Positions 1-9,733 of a DNA stretch of 64,000 nucleotides are shown here, one piece after another (the stretch's first letter is position 1; every line of letters begins with the position of its first letter). The position numbers and the translations under genes are program-made. The notes beneath the pieces are model-generated. The model was not told the DNA's origin. It searched no databases and was given only the letters and a program-made list of their open reading frames with translations. Source of the DNA: Clostridium sp. AM34-11AC (GTDB taxonomy: Bacteria; Bacillota; Clostridia; Lachnospirales; Lachnospiraceae); contig NZ_QWGL01000015.1 in assembly GCF_003435375.1 (NCBI RefSeq), positions 1 through 64,000 on the forward strand, in the 5' to 3' direction.

Positions 1-45
1 GTTTCTTTATATTATTTTATCTAGCACAACAGGTTAATTTAGACT

Positions 46-74
46 CAGCCGGGAATAAACAACATTCCCGGCTG
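46..74 (-). terminator. Hairpin terminator downstream of pflB
   Basis: An 11-bp perfect inverted repeat (CAGCCGGGAAT at 46-56, ATTCCCGGCTG at 64-74) lies just past the pflB stop. The T tract is weak on the minus side and better on the plus side (gatttta), so it may work in both directions. Confidence 0.7.
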
Positions 75-114
75 ATTTTAAATCGATAAAGTTAGTGAGC
101 GATTGCTGCTTATT

Positions 115-2418
115 TTACATCGCCTCGTGGCAGGTTCTTGCGATGACGTCAAGCTGCTGCTCTCTTGTCAGGTCGATAAACTTAACGGCATAACCGGAAA
201 CACGGATCGTGAAGTTTGCGTACTCCGGCTTTTCCGGATGTTCCATCGCGTCCTTCAGCTTATCAAGACCGAATACGTTCACGTTGAGGTGATGAGCGCC
301 CTGATCAAAATATCCGTCGAGAACATGGACAAGGTTGTTCTTTCTCTCATCCTCAGAATGTCCGAGAGCACCCGGAGCGATCGTCTCAGTGTTGGAGATT
401 CCGTCGAGAGCGTACTCATACGGAAGCTTTGCAACGGAGTTTAAGGAAGCGAGAAGACCATTCTGCTCCGCACCGTAGGACGGGGTAGCGCCCGGGGCAA
501 ACGGAGTGAACGCTGCACGTCCGTCCGGAAGAGCGCCAGTTGCCTTACCGTAAACTACGTTGGAAGTGATCGTAAGGATGGAAGTTGTCGCCTCGGAGTT
601 CCGGTAGGTATGGTACTTTTTCACTTTCTTTAAGAAAGTCTTTAACAGCCAAACCGCGATATCATCCGCACGGTCATCATCGTTTCCGTAACGCGGGAAA
701 TCACCCTCTGTTACGAAGCTTGTCGCCATACCGTTCTCGTCGCGGACAACCTTTACCTTTGCGTACTTGATCGCAGAGAGGGAGTCTACCACGTGGGAGA
801 AGCCTGCGATACCGGTTGCGAAGGTACGCCGTACATCGGTATCGATGAGAGCCATCTCAGCTGCCTCATAGTAATATTTATCGTGCATATACTGGATCAG
901 GTTCAGGATGTTTACATAGATTCCTGCCAGCCAGTCCATCATCAGGTCATACTTATGCATCACCTCGTCATAATCAAGATACTCGGAGGTGATCGGTGCG
1001 TACTCCGGACCAGCCTGCATCGGCTTTCCGTCCTTTGTCTTGTACTTCTCGTCTTTACCGCCGTTGATCGCGTAGAGCAGGCACTTCGCAAGGTTTGCAC
1101 GTGCTCCGAAGAACTGCATCTCCTTACCTGTCTGGGTAGCGGATACGCAGCAGCAGATGCTGTAGTCATCGCCCCATACCGGACGCATCACATCATCATT
1201 CTCATACTGGATCGAGGATGTATTAACGGAGATCTTTGCCGCGTACTTTTTGAAATTCTCCGGGAGACGGGAGGAATAAAGTACAGTCAGGTTCGGCTCC
1301 GGGGACGGTCCCATGTTCTCTAAAGTATGGAGGAAACGGAAGTCTGTCTTTGTTACCATGTGACGCCCATCCTGTCCGAGACCTGCAACTTCCAGTGTCG
1401 CCCAAACCGGATCACCGGAGAAGAGCTGGTTGTAGGACGGAATTCTCGCGAACTTCACCATGCGGAATTTCATGGTCATATGGTCGATCAGCTCCTGTGC
1501 CTGGGACTCGGTAAGTGTACCTTCCTCGAGGTCACGGTTTACGTAGATATCGATAAAGGTAGAGATACGTCCAACGCTCATAGCTGCGCCGTTCTGAGTC
1601 TTAACAGCGGCAAGATAGCCGAAATAAAGCCACTGGATTGCCTCTTTTGCGTTTGTTGCCGGAGCGGAAATGTCATAGCCGTAGATCTTTGCCATCTCTT
1701 TCATGCCCTTTAAGGCACGGATCTGCTCTGCGATCTCCTCTCTCTGGCGGATGATCTCATCGTACATCGCACCGTTTCCGCAGAGATCCAGGTCTTTCTT
1801 CTTTTCTTCGATCAGGAAGTCGATACCGTAGAGGGCCACGCGGCGGTAGTCACCGACGATACGTCCGCGGCCGTAGGTATCCGGAAGACCGGTTACGATA
1901 TGGCAGTGGCGGGCAGCCTTCATCTCCGGTGTGTAGGCATCAAAAACAGCCTGGTTGTGAGTTTTGTGGTATTCAGTGAAGATCTTGTGGAACTTCTCAT
2001 TTACCTTATATCCGTAAGTTTCGGCAGCTTCCTCCGCCATCTTGATTCCGCCGAAAGGCATGAATGCACGTTTTAACGGTTTGTCTGTCTGGAGTCCGAC
2101 GATGGTCTCGAGGTCTTTTAAGCTCTCGTCGATATAGCCCGGGCCGTAGGAAGTCAGGCTGGACACGATCTCAGTCTCGCACTCTAAGACACCGCCTTTT
2201 TTGCGTTCCTCTTTCTGGAGCTCCTGAAGACGTCCCCAGAGTTTATCGGTAGCTTCGGTCGGAGCTGCAAGGAAATCCTCGGTTCCGTCGTACTGGGTAT
2301 AGTTATTCTGGATGAATTCGCGGACATTGACCTCGTCGGTCCATTTTGCGCCCTGGAATCCTCTCCAGGCTTTTTTGAAAACATCAGCGTTTCCGTTTCT
2401 GGTATTCTGTTCAGACAT
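115..2418 (-). CDS. pflB: Formate C-acetyltransferase (pyruvate formate-lyase)
   Basis: This 767-residue protein is a glycyl-radical enzyme that converts pyruvate and CoA to acetyl-CoA and formate in the cytoplasm during fermentation. The catalytic cysteine pair lies in the [13 protein letters not shown] stretch near residue 423, and the C-terminal glycyl-radical loop reads RVSGYAV near residue 741. The length matches the family. The ATG at 2418 is preceded on the minus strand by an aaggagg-type ribosome site. The activating enzyme gene (pflA) is not in the window; it may lie beyond position 1. Identity is secure. Confidence 0.97.
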   Translation of the reverse strand: MSEQNTRNGNADVFKKAWRGFQGAKWTDEVNVREFIQNNYTQYDGTEDFLAAPTEATDKLWGRLQELQKEERKKGGVLECETEIVSSLTSYGPGYIDESLKDLETIVGLQTDKPLKRAFMPFGGIKMAEEAAETYGYKVNEKFHKIFTEYHKTHNQAVFDAYTPEMKAARHCHIVTGLPDTYGRGRIVGDYRRVALYGIDFLIEEKKKDLDLCGNGAMYDEIIRQREEIAEQIRALKGMKEMAKIYGYDISAPATNAKEAIQWLYFGYLAAVKTQNGAAMSVGRISTFIDIYVNRDLEEGTLTESQAQELIDHMTMKFRMVKFARIPSYNQLFSGDPVWATLEVAGLGQDGRHMVTKTDFRFLHTLENMGPSPEPNLTVLYSSRLPENFKKYAAKISVNTSSIQYENDDVMRPVWGDDYSICCCVSATQTGKEMQFFGARANLAKCLLYAINGGKDEKYKTKDGKPMQAGPEYAPITSEYLDYDEVMHKYDLMMDWLAGIYVNILNLIQYMHDKYYYEAAEMALIDTDVRRTFATGIAGFSHVVDSLSAIKYAKVKVVRDENGMATSFVTEGDFPRYGNDDDRADDIAVWLLKTFLKKVKKYHTYRNSEATTSILTITSNVVYGKATGALPDGRAAFTPFAPGATPSYGAEQNGLLASLNSVAKLPYEYALDGISNTETIAPGALGHSEDERKNNLVHVLDGYFDQGAHHLNVNVFGLDKLKDAMEHPEKPEYANFTIRVSGYAVKFIDLTREQQLDVIARTCHEAM

Positions 2419-2650
2419 GGTGGTTCCTCCTTGTTTCCATTACTATTACATATTGTTAAAAAGGGATCATTCTGAAATCTTCGGTTGTGAAGAAATGCTT
2501 CGCCATTATAACAGATCGTGACAGGAAAAAACAATACTTTAAATGAGAACCATTATCAAAATCCGTCATATGGGAAATTTTCTCTTTAGGGAGATCTCAG
2601 CTGTTACAGAATCACAGCGCGGCGCAGAATGCGCCATCAGACAAAAGGGC

Positions 2651-2697
2651 AAAAAAACAGCCCACGGTCTGCGCTATGATTGCCCAGACGGTCGGCT
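2651..2697 (-). terminator. Imperfect hairpin with U tract on the minus strand, in the pflB upstream region
   Basis: Within the 488-base gap between divergent pflB and the regulator gene, 2659-2671 and 2685-2697 form an imperfect stem (AGCC and GTCTG blocks paired, two mismatches). It is followed on the minus strand by seven U residues (complement of 2652-2658). It could be an attenuator in a long pflB leader or a stray terminator. The rest of the gap shows no convincing gene; an 85-codon frame at 2543-2800 lacks a ribosome site. Confidence 0.4.
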
Positions 2698-2841
2698 TTC
2701 TTCGATCATACTTCACGTGGTTTATCCACTTATCCGTCAGTCATATGATCGGTATAAGCTATATATACCAGATGTTGTGGGGGAAGTCAAGTGGAAATAA
2801 AAGGTCTGACCAAAAACGCAAAGGGCAGTAATTCATATGGG

Positions 2842-2871
2842 TTGACGGAAATGTCCCATGCGGGGTACAAT
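2842..2871 (+). promoter_or_regulatory. Predicted promoter of the two-component operon
   Basis: TTGACG at 2842-2847 and TACAAT at 2866-2871 are separated by 18 bases. They lie about 40 bases upstream of the response-regulator start, with a purine-rich ribosome site between. Confidence 0.5.
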
Positions 2872-2912
2872 GAAATTATATTACTTTCGGGGGAAACAGG
2901 GGGGAATTGCGG

Positions 2913-4520
2913 ATGCTGAGAGTACTGATCGCCGACGACGAGAGCAAGGTGTGCCAGCTGATCGAGAAGCTTGTGGACTGGGATGCGCTTGGGATGGAGG
3001 TTGTCGCAGTTGCCGAGAACGGGATCGAGGCGTTGGAAAAAATAAAAGAATTTCACCCGGATATCGTGATCACGGATATCCGGATGCCGGGATATGACGG
3101 GCTGGACCTGATCCGGCTGGGAAAAGAGGAAGCTCCGAAGGCAGAGTTTGTGATCATCAGCGGTTACCGCCATTTTGAATACGCGCAGATGGCGATCCGG
3201 TACGGGGTGAATGCGTATCTCTTAAAACCGATAAAAAAGGACGAGCTGACGGAGACATTAAAACGCCTCAGCACCCGTTTCCGGGCACAGACGGAACAGC
3301 TGAGCCAGGAGGAGAAGACCAGACTGGCGATCAGAAGCGATGAGAAGAACCTGAGACAGGCCTTTTTACAGGATCTTGTGGGGAGAAGAAATAAGGAGAC
3401 CCTGTCGCAGCCGCTTTTGGAGATCAACCGGGAATTTCACTATCGTTTTGAGCCGGGGGAATTCTGTATCGCCATCTTAAAACTGGATGGGCGTGTCTGC
3501 GACGAGGAGCAGAATGTCCAGTTTATGGCGGAGAAAGTCCAGTCTGCGTCGGAAAGATTTTTAAAAGACTATGTTATGGAGACAGAGAATACGGAGCTCA
3601 ATGGATTCCATTTCTTTCTGTTAAATTATGACGCAGAAGACCGGATGCAGATCCGGAGACAGATGAAAGCCCTGCTCTCGGAGATTCGGGTCCAGGGGGA
3701 TATTTTAAAGAACCTGTCGGTGACACTGGCACTCGGAGAGGGCGTGGAAAGTCTCCCGGAGATCGGCAGTTCCTTGAAAAATGCCAGACTCCTCATCGAG
3801 GAGCGGCTGCTCGCAGGAACGGGAAAGCTGATGGAAGGAAAGATCGAAAGCGGGGAGTCCTTCGCGGACAGTGAGAGCTTCGCAAAGTTTAATGACCGGA
3901 TCGCCCACACGCTGGAGAGTCTGGATTCCTTTGCAGTGAGGGAAGAACTGATCTATCTGAAGACGAAAATGATGGCGGAGAAGGAGATCAGCGGTCATGA
4001 GATTCTTCAGATGACGAAGGAGATCTGCAACCAGTACCTGTTTTTTATGAAAAAGTACCGCCTTCCGGTGGAAGAGAACTTTATGGAGAACTTCAGCGTC
4101 AGTGCCGACAACTGTGCAGATGCGGCGGAGCTTTTCGATTATCTGACGAGACGGATCACGACCTCCTACGAGAAGGCGGCGAGATTAAAGAGACAGGACG
4201 AAAACCGCCCGATCCGCGTGGTGAAAAAGTATGTGGAAGAACATTTTGGAGAGCCGCTGACGCTGGAAGAACTCAGTCAGGTTGTGGATCTCTCCCCGAC
4301 GTACCTTAGCACGATCTTTAAAAAGGATACGGGGATGACGTTTCTGGAATACCTCTCGAAGGTTCGCATGGACATGGCAAAAAAGCTCTTAAAGGAGACA
4401 AATGACACGGTGGCCGATATCTGCGGGAAGGTCGGTTACAGCGATGTGCGGTATTTCACGAAGACCTTTACAAAATATGCGGGCTTAAAGCCCAAGGAAT
4501 ACAGAAAGCTGTACTCATGA
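2913..4520 (+). CDS. YesN-type response regulator, receiver plus AraC HTH
   Basis: This is a cytoplasmic transcription factor of the YesN/AraC type, 535 residues from the ATG. The receiver domain (about 1-120) has the acidic DD pair and phospho-acceptor Asp55 in TDIRMPG. The C-terminal 105 residues are an AraC double helix-turn-helix ending KPKEYRKLYS. The middle 300 residues are the poorly conserved linker usual for YesN proteins. A TTG two codons upstream (2907) is an alternative start, but the ATG at 2913 is better spaced from the aggggg site. The stop overlaps the next gene by four bases. It probably controls the sugar transport genes downstream. Confidence 0.9.
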   Translation: MLRVLIADDESKVCQLIEKLVDWDALGMEVVAVAENGIEALEKIKEFHPDIVITDIRMPGYDGLDLIRLGKEEAPKAEFVIISGYRHFEYAQMAIRYGVNAYLLKPIKKDELTETLKRLSTRFRAQTEQLSQEEKTRLAIRSDEKNLRQAFLQDLVGRRNKETLSQPLLEINREFHYRFEPGEFCIAILKLDGRVCDEEQNVQFMAEKVQSASERFLKDYVMETENTELNGFHFFLLNYDAEDRMQIRRQMKALLSEIRVQGDILKNLSVTLALGEGVESLPEIGSSLKNARLLIEERLLAGTGKLMEGKIESGESFADSESFAKFNDRIAHTLESLDSFAVREELIYLKTKMMAEKEISGHEILQMTKEICNQYLFFMKKYRLPVEENFMENFSVSADNCADAAELFDYLTRRITTSYEKAARLKRQDENRPIRVVKKYVEEHFGEPLTLEELSQVVDLSPTYLSTIFKKDTGMTFLEYLSKVRMDMAKKLLKETNDTVADICGKVGYSDVRYFTKTFTKYAGLKPKEYRKLYS

Positions 4521-5596
4521 TGGAGAAGAAATATACCGATGAGAAAAATTACCTGTCCGTCCGGATCAAATGGTGTGCACTTCTCGCAGCCGGGCTGATC
4601 GGGGCATTCCTCGTGAGAATGTGGGTGGTGTGCATCCGGGAAATGCAGTCCCTGATGGTCCCGGCTGTATTTACGGCGCTTTCCGCTGCTCTGGCGGTGA
4701 TCGTCTACCGGACGGTGCTGATCCCATACCGGGAGACTCGGAAGATCTATGAGCAGTTTGTCATGGGCTATGTCATGGAGGACCTTTTTAAGGTCCGCTA
4801 TCCGTTTTCACCGGAGAGTGAGCAGGCAGTCCTGCGCCTGAACGAGATCATCGACCGGAACAACCTGGTCGCGATCTCGAAGAAACAGGCGGAGTATCTG
4901 GCGCTTCAGAACCAGATCAATCCCCATTTCCTCTACAACACGCTGGAGGGGATCCGGAGTGAGGCGCTGATCGCGGGGCTGGACAGCATCGCGGAGATGA
5001 CGGAGGCGCTGGCGACCTTCTTCCGCTACACGATCTCAAACCTGGAAAATCTCGTGACGCTGGAGGACGAACTTGCCAATATCGAGAATTATTACTATAT
5101 TCAACAGTTCCGATTCGGTTCCAAACTGGACCTGAAGATCCAGTATGACCGGGATCCGGACGACGATTTCACGGAGATGGATTTTCTGCAGTGCAAACTT
5201 CCGAAGCTGACACTGCAGCCCATCGTGGAAAATTCCATCTACCACGGGATCGAGCGAAAGATCGGAAAAGGTCATCTTGTGATCCGGATCAGTGCGAGTG
5301 AGGAACGGCTCTACATCAGGATTTCCGATGATGGACGCGGAATGACGGACGAAAAACTGAAGGAACTGAATGAAAAACTGCGCCGTCTTGATGTGGAGAC
5401 AGATGTCCCGGAAAAAGAGGAGGAGAAGAAGCCGGCCCGCGGCGGGATCGCGGTGGTGAACGTGAACAGGCGGATCAGGCTCCTCTTCGGCGAGGAGTAC
5501 GGAATCCATGTCTACAGCAAAGAGGGGATCGGAACTGATGTCATAGTGGAGCTTCCGCTGGTGCGCGACGGGGATCGTCAGGGAGGATGGCGATGA
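4517..5596 (+). CDS. YesM-type sensor histidine kinase lacking a large outer sensor domain
   Basis: This 359-residue membrane histidine kinase has two transmembrane helices (about 19-39 and 46-68) joined by only about seven residues. A linker of about 60 residues precedes a His_kinase domain with phospho-acceptor His137 in QNQINPHFLYN. The HATPase domain shows N box PIVENSIYHG and glycine motifs DDGRGM and GGIAVVNV. YesM kinases normally carry an extracellular Cache-like domain of about 200 or more residues; here it is absent. The signal must therefore come from the membrane, the cytoplasm or a partner protein. It overlaps the regulator by 4 bases and the next gene by 10, so the three are translationally coupled. 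Confidence 0.9.
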   Translation: MMEKKYTDEKNYLSVRIKWCALLAAGLIGAFLVRMWVVCIREMQSLMVPAVFTALSAALAVIVYRTVLIPYRETRKIYEQFVMGYVMEDLFKVRYPFSPESEQAVLRLNEIIDRNNLVAISKKQAEYLALQNQINPHFLYNTLEGIRSEALIAGLDSIAEMTEALATFFRYTISNLENLVTLEDELANIENYYYIQQFRFGSKLDLKIQYDRDPDDDFTEMDFLQCKLPKLTLQPIVENSIYHGIERKIGKGHLVIRISASEERLYIRISDDGRGMTDEKLKELNEKLRRLDVETDVPEKEEEKKPARGGIAVVNVNRRIRLLFGEEYGIHVYSKEGIGTDVIVELPLVRDGDRQGGWR

Positions 5597-7041
5597 GAAA
5601 AGAACTTCTTCGGATATCGCATGTCGATCTTGAACGGGACGGAGAGCTGCTCCTGGATGATCTGGAATTCCAGATGTTTGCCGGGGAGATCTTTGGCCTG
5701 GTGGCTCGGAACCGGAAAGGCCAGAAAGAGATGGTGGATCTGATCTGCCGGAACGATCCGATCAGCCTGGGATCCGTGTGGTATGACGGAAACGTTGTAA
5801 ATAGCTACGCCTACAGCAGCGGCGAGTCCAACAAGGTGGCGCTGATCGAGCAGAAGAGCCATCTCGTGCAGGGACTCAGCGTTGTGGACAACCTTTTTAT
5901 CCTGCGGGAAGGTTTCCGGAAATATTTTATCAATGAGCAGGTGATCTTCAGCCAGGCGGTCTGCTTTTTTGAGGAAAAAGGGCTGAAAGTGGACCTGGAA
6001 AAGAGAGTGGAGAACCTGACAGAGCTTGAGAGATGCTTTGTGGAGCTCGGAAAGGCGCTGCTTTCGGGCTGTCATCTCATTATCGTGGACAACCCGGCGA
6101 ACTATCTGAGCCAGTATGAGCTCTTCGAGTTCCAGCAGATGTTAAAGAAGATCCGGAAAGAGGGGATCTCCGTGCTCTATGTGGGAAACCACCACCAGGA
6201 GCTCTTTAAGATCGCGGACCGGACCGCACTTTTTTCGGACGGTCACATCTACAAGGTCTTTGAGCGGGATGAGATGACGGACGAAAAGATGGCACCGTAC
6301 ATCTCAGAATGGAAGATCATGTCCACGGAGAATGATCAGGATGCCGGGGATGACGGGATCCTGCACTTTCACACCGTGGGAGTCGGAAATTTAAATGGTC
6401 TTCGCTTCATCCTGCACCGCGGTGAGTGTATGACGATCCTCGACAAGGAGAATAAGATCGCAGGGGACATGATGGATCTGATGACCGGGAAGAAGCGGTG
6501 CAGATCAGGATGGATCACAGTGGAACATGTGACCTACACGCAGAAAAAAGCGGCGGATTATCTCGATGAGGGGATCGCTGTGATCCCGGCGGACGGGGTA
6601 AACCGGCTGCTGTTTCTGGATGGGAGCTACATGGAGAACCTGACATTTCTCCTGGACCGGAAACTCAAAAAAAGCCTGATTCCGGGGAAGATCTATAGGA
6701 GCATCCATTCAGAATATCTGCCGCTCGTGGGGCCGGTGATCGACGCGCCCTGTGTGCGCGATATTCCGCAGGAAGACCAGTTTGCCCTGCTCTATCATAA
6801 GATGAATCTTCTGCGTCCGCGGATCATGGTCTGCATCCAGCCGCTCGCAAAGGGCGACATGTTCTGCCGCATGAGAATTTTAAATGTGCTGCGCCAGATC
6901 CAGAAACAGGGGACGGCGATACTCATGATCACCGCGAGTATCTCCGATACGCTTGATATCTCGGACCGACTGCTCGTTGTGGAGCAGGGGAAGGTGGCGG
7001 CAGTGTATGAGAAGAGTGAGTTTAAGAGAATTGTGAGGTAG
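5587..7041 (+). CDS. Degenerate double ABC ATPase-like protein (probably no ATPase activity)
   Basis: The 484 residues follow the layout of RbsA/MglA-type ATPases, two nucleotide-binding domains of about 230 residues each, but the key motifs are lost. The first P loop reads GLVARNRKGQKEM instead of GxxGxGKS/T, and the second region (GECMTILDKENKIAGDMM) also lacks it. The first Walker B is IIVDNP, with the catalytic Glu replaced by Asn; the second, MVCIQPLAKGD, lacks Asp-Glu. The second switch His is also missing (MITASISD). It overlaps the kinase gene and has no adjacent permease of its own. I infer a sensing or adaptor role with the two-component system. A decayed transporter subunit is the alternative. 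Confidence 0.75.
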   Translation: MAMRKELLRISHVDLERDGELLLDDLEFQMFAGEIFGLVARNRKGQKEMVDLICRNDPISLGSVWYDGNVVNSYAYSSGESNKVALIEQKSHLVQGLSVVDNLFILREGFRKYFINEQVIFSQAVCFFEEKGLKVDLEKRVENLTELERCFVELGKALLSGCHLIIVDNPANYLSQYELFEFQQMLKKIRKEGISVLYVGNHHQELFKIADRTALFSDGHIYKVFERDEMTDEKMAPYISEWKIMSTENDQDAGDDGILHFHTVGVGNLNGLRFILHRGECMTILDKENKIAGDMMDLMTGKKRCRSGWITVEHVTYTQKKAADYLDEGIAVIPADGVNRLLFLDGSYMENLTFLLDRKLKKSLIPGKIYRSIHSEYLPLVGPVIDAPCVRDIPQEDQFALLYHKMNLLRPRIMVCIQPLAKGDMFCRMRILNVLRQIQKQGTAILMITASISDTLDISDRLLVVEQGKVAAVYEKSEFKRIVR

Positions 7042-7080
7042 GATTGGAGCTGCCCCGTCCTGTTGTATACATCAAAATAT

Positions 7081-7126
7081 TGTCCCCCATAACCGTAGGA
7101 TTGTCCTCTGTTACGGGGGACATTTT
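7081..7126 (+). terminator. Rho-independent terminator ending the two-component operon
   Basis: The stem TGTCCCCC-A-TAAC pairs with GTTA-C-GGGGGACA with one mismatch and is followed by TTTTT. It separates the regulatory operon from the ROK gene. Confidence 0.8.
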
Positions 7127-7159
7127 TCATGTAAGATGGAACTAACAGGGGAGGTCTAT

Positions 7160-8023
7160 ATGAACGAGTACATAGGAATCGATATCGGCGGGACGAAAAC
7201 AGCCATCGTTCGTGGAGACGAGAACGGAACGATCCTTGAAAAGAAGCGATTCGCGACGACAACGAAGGGAGAAACTCTGGAAATGATCTTTCAGAGCGTT
7301 GCGGATCTGAAAACAGATCAGACGAAAGCGATCGGCGTCAGCTGCGGCGGACCGTTAAACAGCAGGACGGGTGTGATCCTGGGACCTCCGAATCTTCCGG
7401 GATGGGACGAAGTTCCGATTACGGATATGCTGACGGAGCGGTTCGGACTTCCGGCATATTTAAGAAATGATGCGGATGCCTGTGCCGTGGCGGAATGGCA
7501 GTTCGGAGCCGGAAAAGGCGCGGAGAACATGATCTTTCTTACCTTCGGGACCGGGATCGGCGCGGGGCTGATCTTAAACGGAAAGCTCTACGAAGGAACA
7601 TGCGGGCTGGCCGGGGAGATCGGTCATGTACGGCTTTTTGAGGATGGACACGTTGGCTACGGAAAGTCCGGCTCGTACGAAGGATATGTGAGTGGCGGCG
7701 GGATCGCCCAGTACGGAAAAGGAACCGCGGCGGAGCTAGGAAAACGGGCGGAAGAAGGAGATCCGGAGGCGCAAAAGATCTGGGCGCAGACAGGAGAACA
7801 TCTTGGAAGCATGCTGGCGATCCTGATCGACCTTTTAAATCCGGAGGTGATCGTCATCGGAAGTATTTTCGTCCGGGCGGAGAAGTATCTGAGAGCTTCC
7901 ATGGAAGAAAAGATCCGGAAAGAAGCACTGAAACCGGGCGTAGAGATCTGCCGGATCGTTCCGGCGGGACTCGGGGAATCAATCGGAGATATCGCGGCAC
8001 TCTGTGTCGCCATGAACCTGTAA
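7160..8023 (+). CDS. ROK family sugar kinase or ROK-like protein without the zinc cysteines
   Basis: This 287-residue ROK (repressor, ORF, kinase) protein has no helix-turn-helix. The N-terminal phosphate loop GIDIGGTKTA and the second loop TFGTGIGAGL are intact, and the catalytic Asp region LRNDADACAVAEW is present, so sugar kinase activity is plausible. The usual zinc motif CxCGxxGCxE is replaced by GYGKSGSYE, so no structural zinc site is expected. I start at 7160, after the ggggaggtc site, rather than at the longer frame beginning at 7136. It is the first gene after a terminator and precedes the sugar importer. The substrate is unknown. Confidence 0.85.
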   Translation: MNEYIGIDIGGTKTAIVRGDENGTILEKKRFATTTKGETLEMIFQSVADLKTDQTKAIGVSCGGPLNSRTGVILGPPNLPGWDEVPITDMLTERFGLPAYLRNDADACAVAEWQFGAGKGAENMIFLTFGTGIGAGLILNGKLYEGTCGLAGEIGHVRLFEDGHVGYGKSGSYEGYVSGGGIAQYGKGTAAELGKRAEEGDPEAQKIWAQTGEHLGSMLAILIDLLNPEVIVIGSIFVRAEKYLRASMEEKIRKEALKPGVEICRIVPAGLGESIGDIAALCVAMNL

Positions 8024-8065
8024 AAAATGAAAATGCCGGGATTTGCGGAGAAACCACAAAAAGAA

Positions 8066-8094
8066 TGTAACTGTCCGGAATCCCTGCAGTTACA
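8066..8094 (+). repeat. Small TGTAACTG...CAGTTACA hairpin
   Basis: An eight-base perfect inverted repeat sits between the ROK and ABC ATPase genes. Similar GTAACTG/CAGTTAC hairpins occur at 12755-12778 and 17244-17270, and the same word resembles the ends of the palindromic element at 20528. Confidence 0.5.
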
Positions 8095-8210
8095 GGAAAA
8101 ACATTAGAAATATAGCCACAAAAGGATGTGCAGGGCATATTTTCGCACACATAAAACGACCCGGTAGACCGGATCAAACGAGAAACCAAAACTGGAAAGT
8201 GGGGGAGAAG

Positions 8211-9719
8211 ATGGGCGAAGTAATTGTTTCAATGAAAGACATCGTCAAGACATTCCCGGGCGTCAAAGCCCTGGATCATGTAAATTTCGAACTCCGGTCG
8301 GGAGAGGTCATGGCGCTTCTCGGGGAGAACGGAGCAGGAAAATCTACACTGATGAAGATCTTAAGCGGTGTTTATACAAAAGACAGCGGAACGATGACCA
8401 TATTCGGAACGGAATATGACAATCTGACGCCGAAGCAGGCACAGGACGTCGGCGTTGCGATCATCCACCAGGAGTTAAACATGTGCCGCCACTTATCGGT
8501 CGCGGAAAACATGTTCCTCGGAAGAGAGAAGGTCAACGGGATCGTCTTAAATGACCGGGAGATGGAGGCAGAGGCGGCAAAGATCCTCGGCGATCTGAAG
8601 ATCGACATCGACCCGAGACAGACCGTCGGCGATCTTCCGGTATCCAAACAGCAGATGGTCGAGATCGCGAAGGCACTTTCGATCCACGCGAAGATCCTGA
8701 TCATGGATGAGCCGACTTCTTCCCTGACAGCAAAAGAGATCGAGGAGCTCTTCCGGATCATCCGCCAGTTAAAGGCAGACGGCTGCGGAATCGTCTATAT
8801 TTCCCATCGTCTGGAGGAGCTGAAGGCCATCGTGGACCGGGTGACGATTATGCGTGACGGTCAGTATATCACAGACGGAAATTTCGCAGATATGACGATG
8901 GAACAGATCATCGCAAACATGGTCGGCCGTGAGATCAAGGAACAGTTCCCGAGAGTCTCCTGCCCGAAAGGAAAGAAGATCTTCGAGGTGAAAAACTTAA
9001 ATGCCGGACATCTCGTCCGCGACATCAATTTCTCCCTCTATGAGGGCGAGATCGTCGGATTCGCGGGACTGATGGGAGCGGGACGTACCGAGACCACGAG
9101 AGCGATCTTCGGCGTTGACCCGAAGACAGGCGGAGAGATCTTTCTGGATGGAAAAGAGGTAAAAATTAGTTGTCCGATGGACGCCATCAAAGCCGGGATC
9201 GTACTGGCGCCGGAGGACCGGAAAAAAGACGGTCTCTGCACGAAACTCAGCATCCGTCATAACCTGGCACTCCCGAACCTGGACCTCATCTGTAGCAAGC
9301 TCGGCGTGATCAGCAGTAAAAAGGAGGATGACCTCTGCGAGAAGGCGGTGAAGGACCTCCTGATCAAGACCCCGACGGTGGAGGTCAACGCGGGCAATCT
9401 TTCCGGAGGAAACCAGCAGAAAGTGGTTGTCGGAAAGTGGCTGGCGAGAAATTCCAGAGTCGTGATCTTCGATGAGCCGACACGAGGCATCGATGTAGGC
9501 GCGAAGGTCGAGATCTACAACCTGATGAACCAGTTAAAGAAACAGGGCATTGCCGTTATGTTCGTCTCCTCGGAGATGCCGGAAGTCCTGGGAATCGCGG
9601 ACCGCGTCATCGTCATGTGCGACGGAAAGATCACCGGCGAAGTCATGGCGAAGGAGACAAGCCAGAATGAGGTTCTGAAGTTCGCTACCGAATTTGAGAA
9701 GAAACAACAGGTTAGCTGA
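8211..9719 (+). CDS. Sugar ABC importer ATP-binding protein (RbsA/MglA type)
   Basis: This 502-residue tandem ATPase powers a CUT2-class sugar importer at the inner face of the membrane. The first domain has Walker A GENGAGKST, signature LPVSKQQMVEIAKAL and Walker B LIMDEPTSSL. The second has the relaxed P loop GLMGAGRTE, signature LSGGNQQK and Walker B VIFDEPTRGID, as normal for RbsA. I start at ATG 8211 after gggggagaag; the open frame extends upstream but without a good start. Permease and binding-protein genes follow in order. These motifs contrast with the lost ones in the protein at 5587-7041. Confidence 0.95.
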   Translation: MGEVIVSMKDIVKTFPGVKALDHVNFELRSGEVMALLGENGAGKSTLMKILSGVYTKDSGTMTIFGTEYDNLTPKQAQDVGVAIIHQELNMCRHLSVAENMFLGREKVNGIVLNDREMEAEAAKILGDLKIDIDPRQTVGDLPVSKQQMVEIAKALSIHAKILIMDEPTSSLTAKEIEELFRIIRQLKADGCGIVYISHRLEELKAIVDRVTIMRDGQYITDGNFADMTMEQIIANMVGREIKEQFPRVSCPKGKKIFEVKNLNAGHLVRDINFSLYEGEIVGFAGLMGAGRTETTRAIFGVDPKTGGEIFLDGKEVKISCPMDAIKAGIVLAPEDRKKDGLCTKLSIRHNLALPNLDLICSKLGVISSKKEDDLCEKAVKDLLIKTPTVEVNAGNLSGGNQQKVVVGKWLARNSRVVIFDEPTRGIDVGAKVEIYNLMNQLKKQGIAVMFVSSEMPEVLGIADRVIVMCDGKITGEVMAKETSQNEVLKFATEFEKKQQVS

Positions 9720-9733
9720 GGGAGGACAGGAGA

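Noticed and set aside
2543..2800. 85-codon open frame between pflB and the response regulator
   Set aside because: No ribosome site, unlike neighbouring genes in codon use, and it spans a hairpin/T-tract structure.
8043..8210. N-terminal extension of the RbsA-type ATPase
   Set aside because: The extension covers a hairpin and has no family sequence; ATG 8211 has a proper ribosome site and the normal start.
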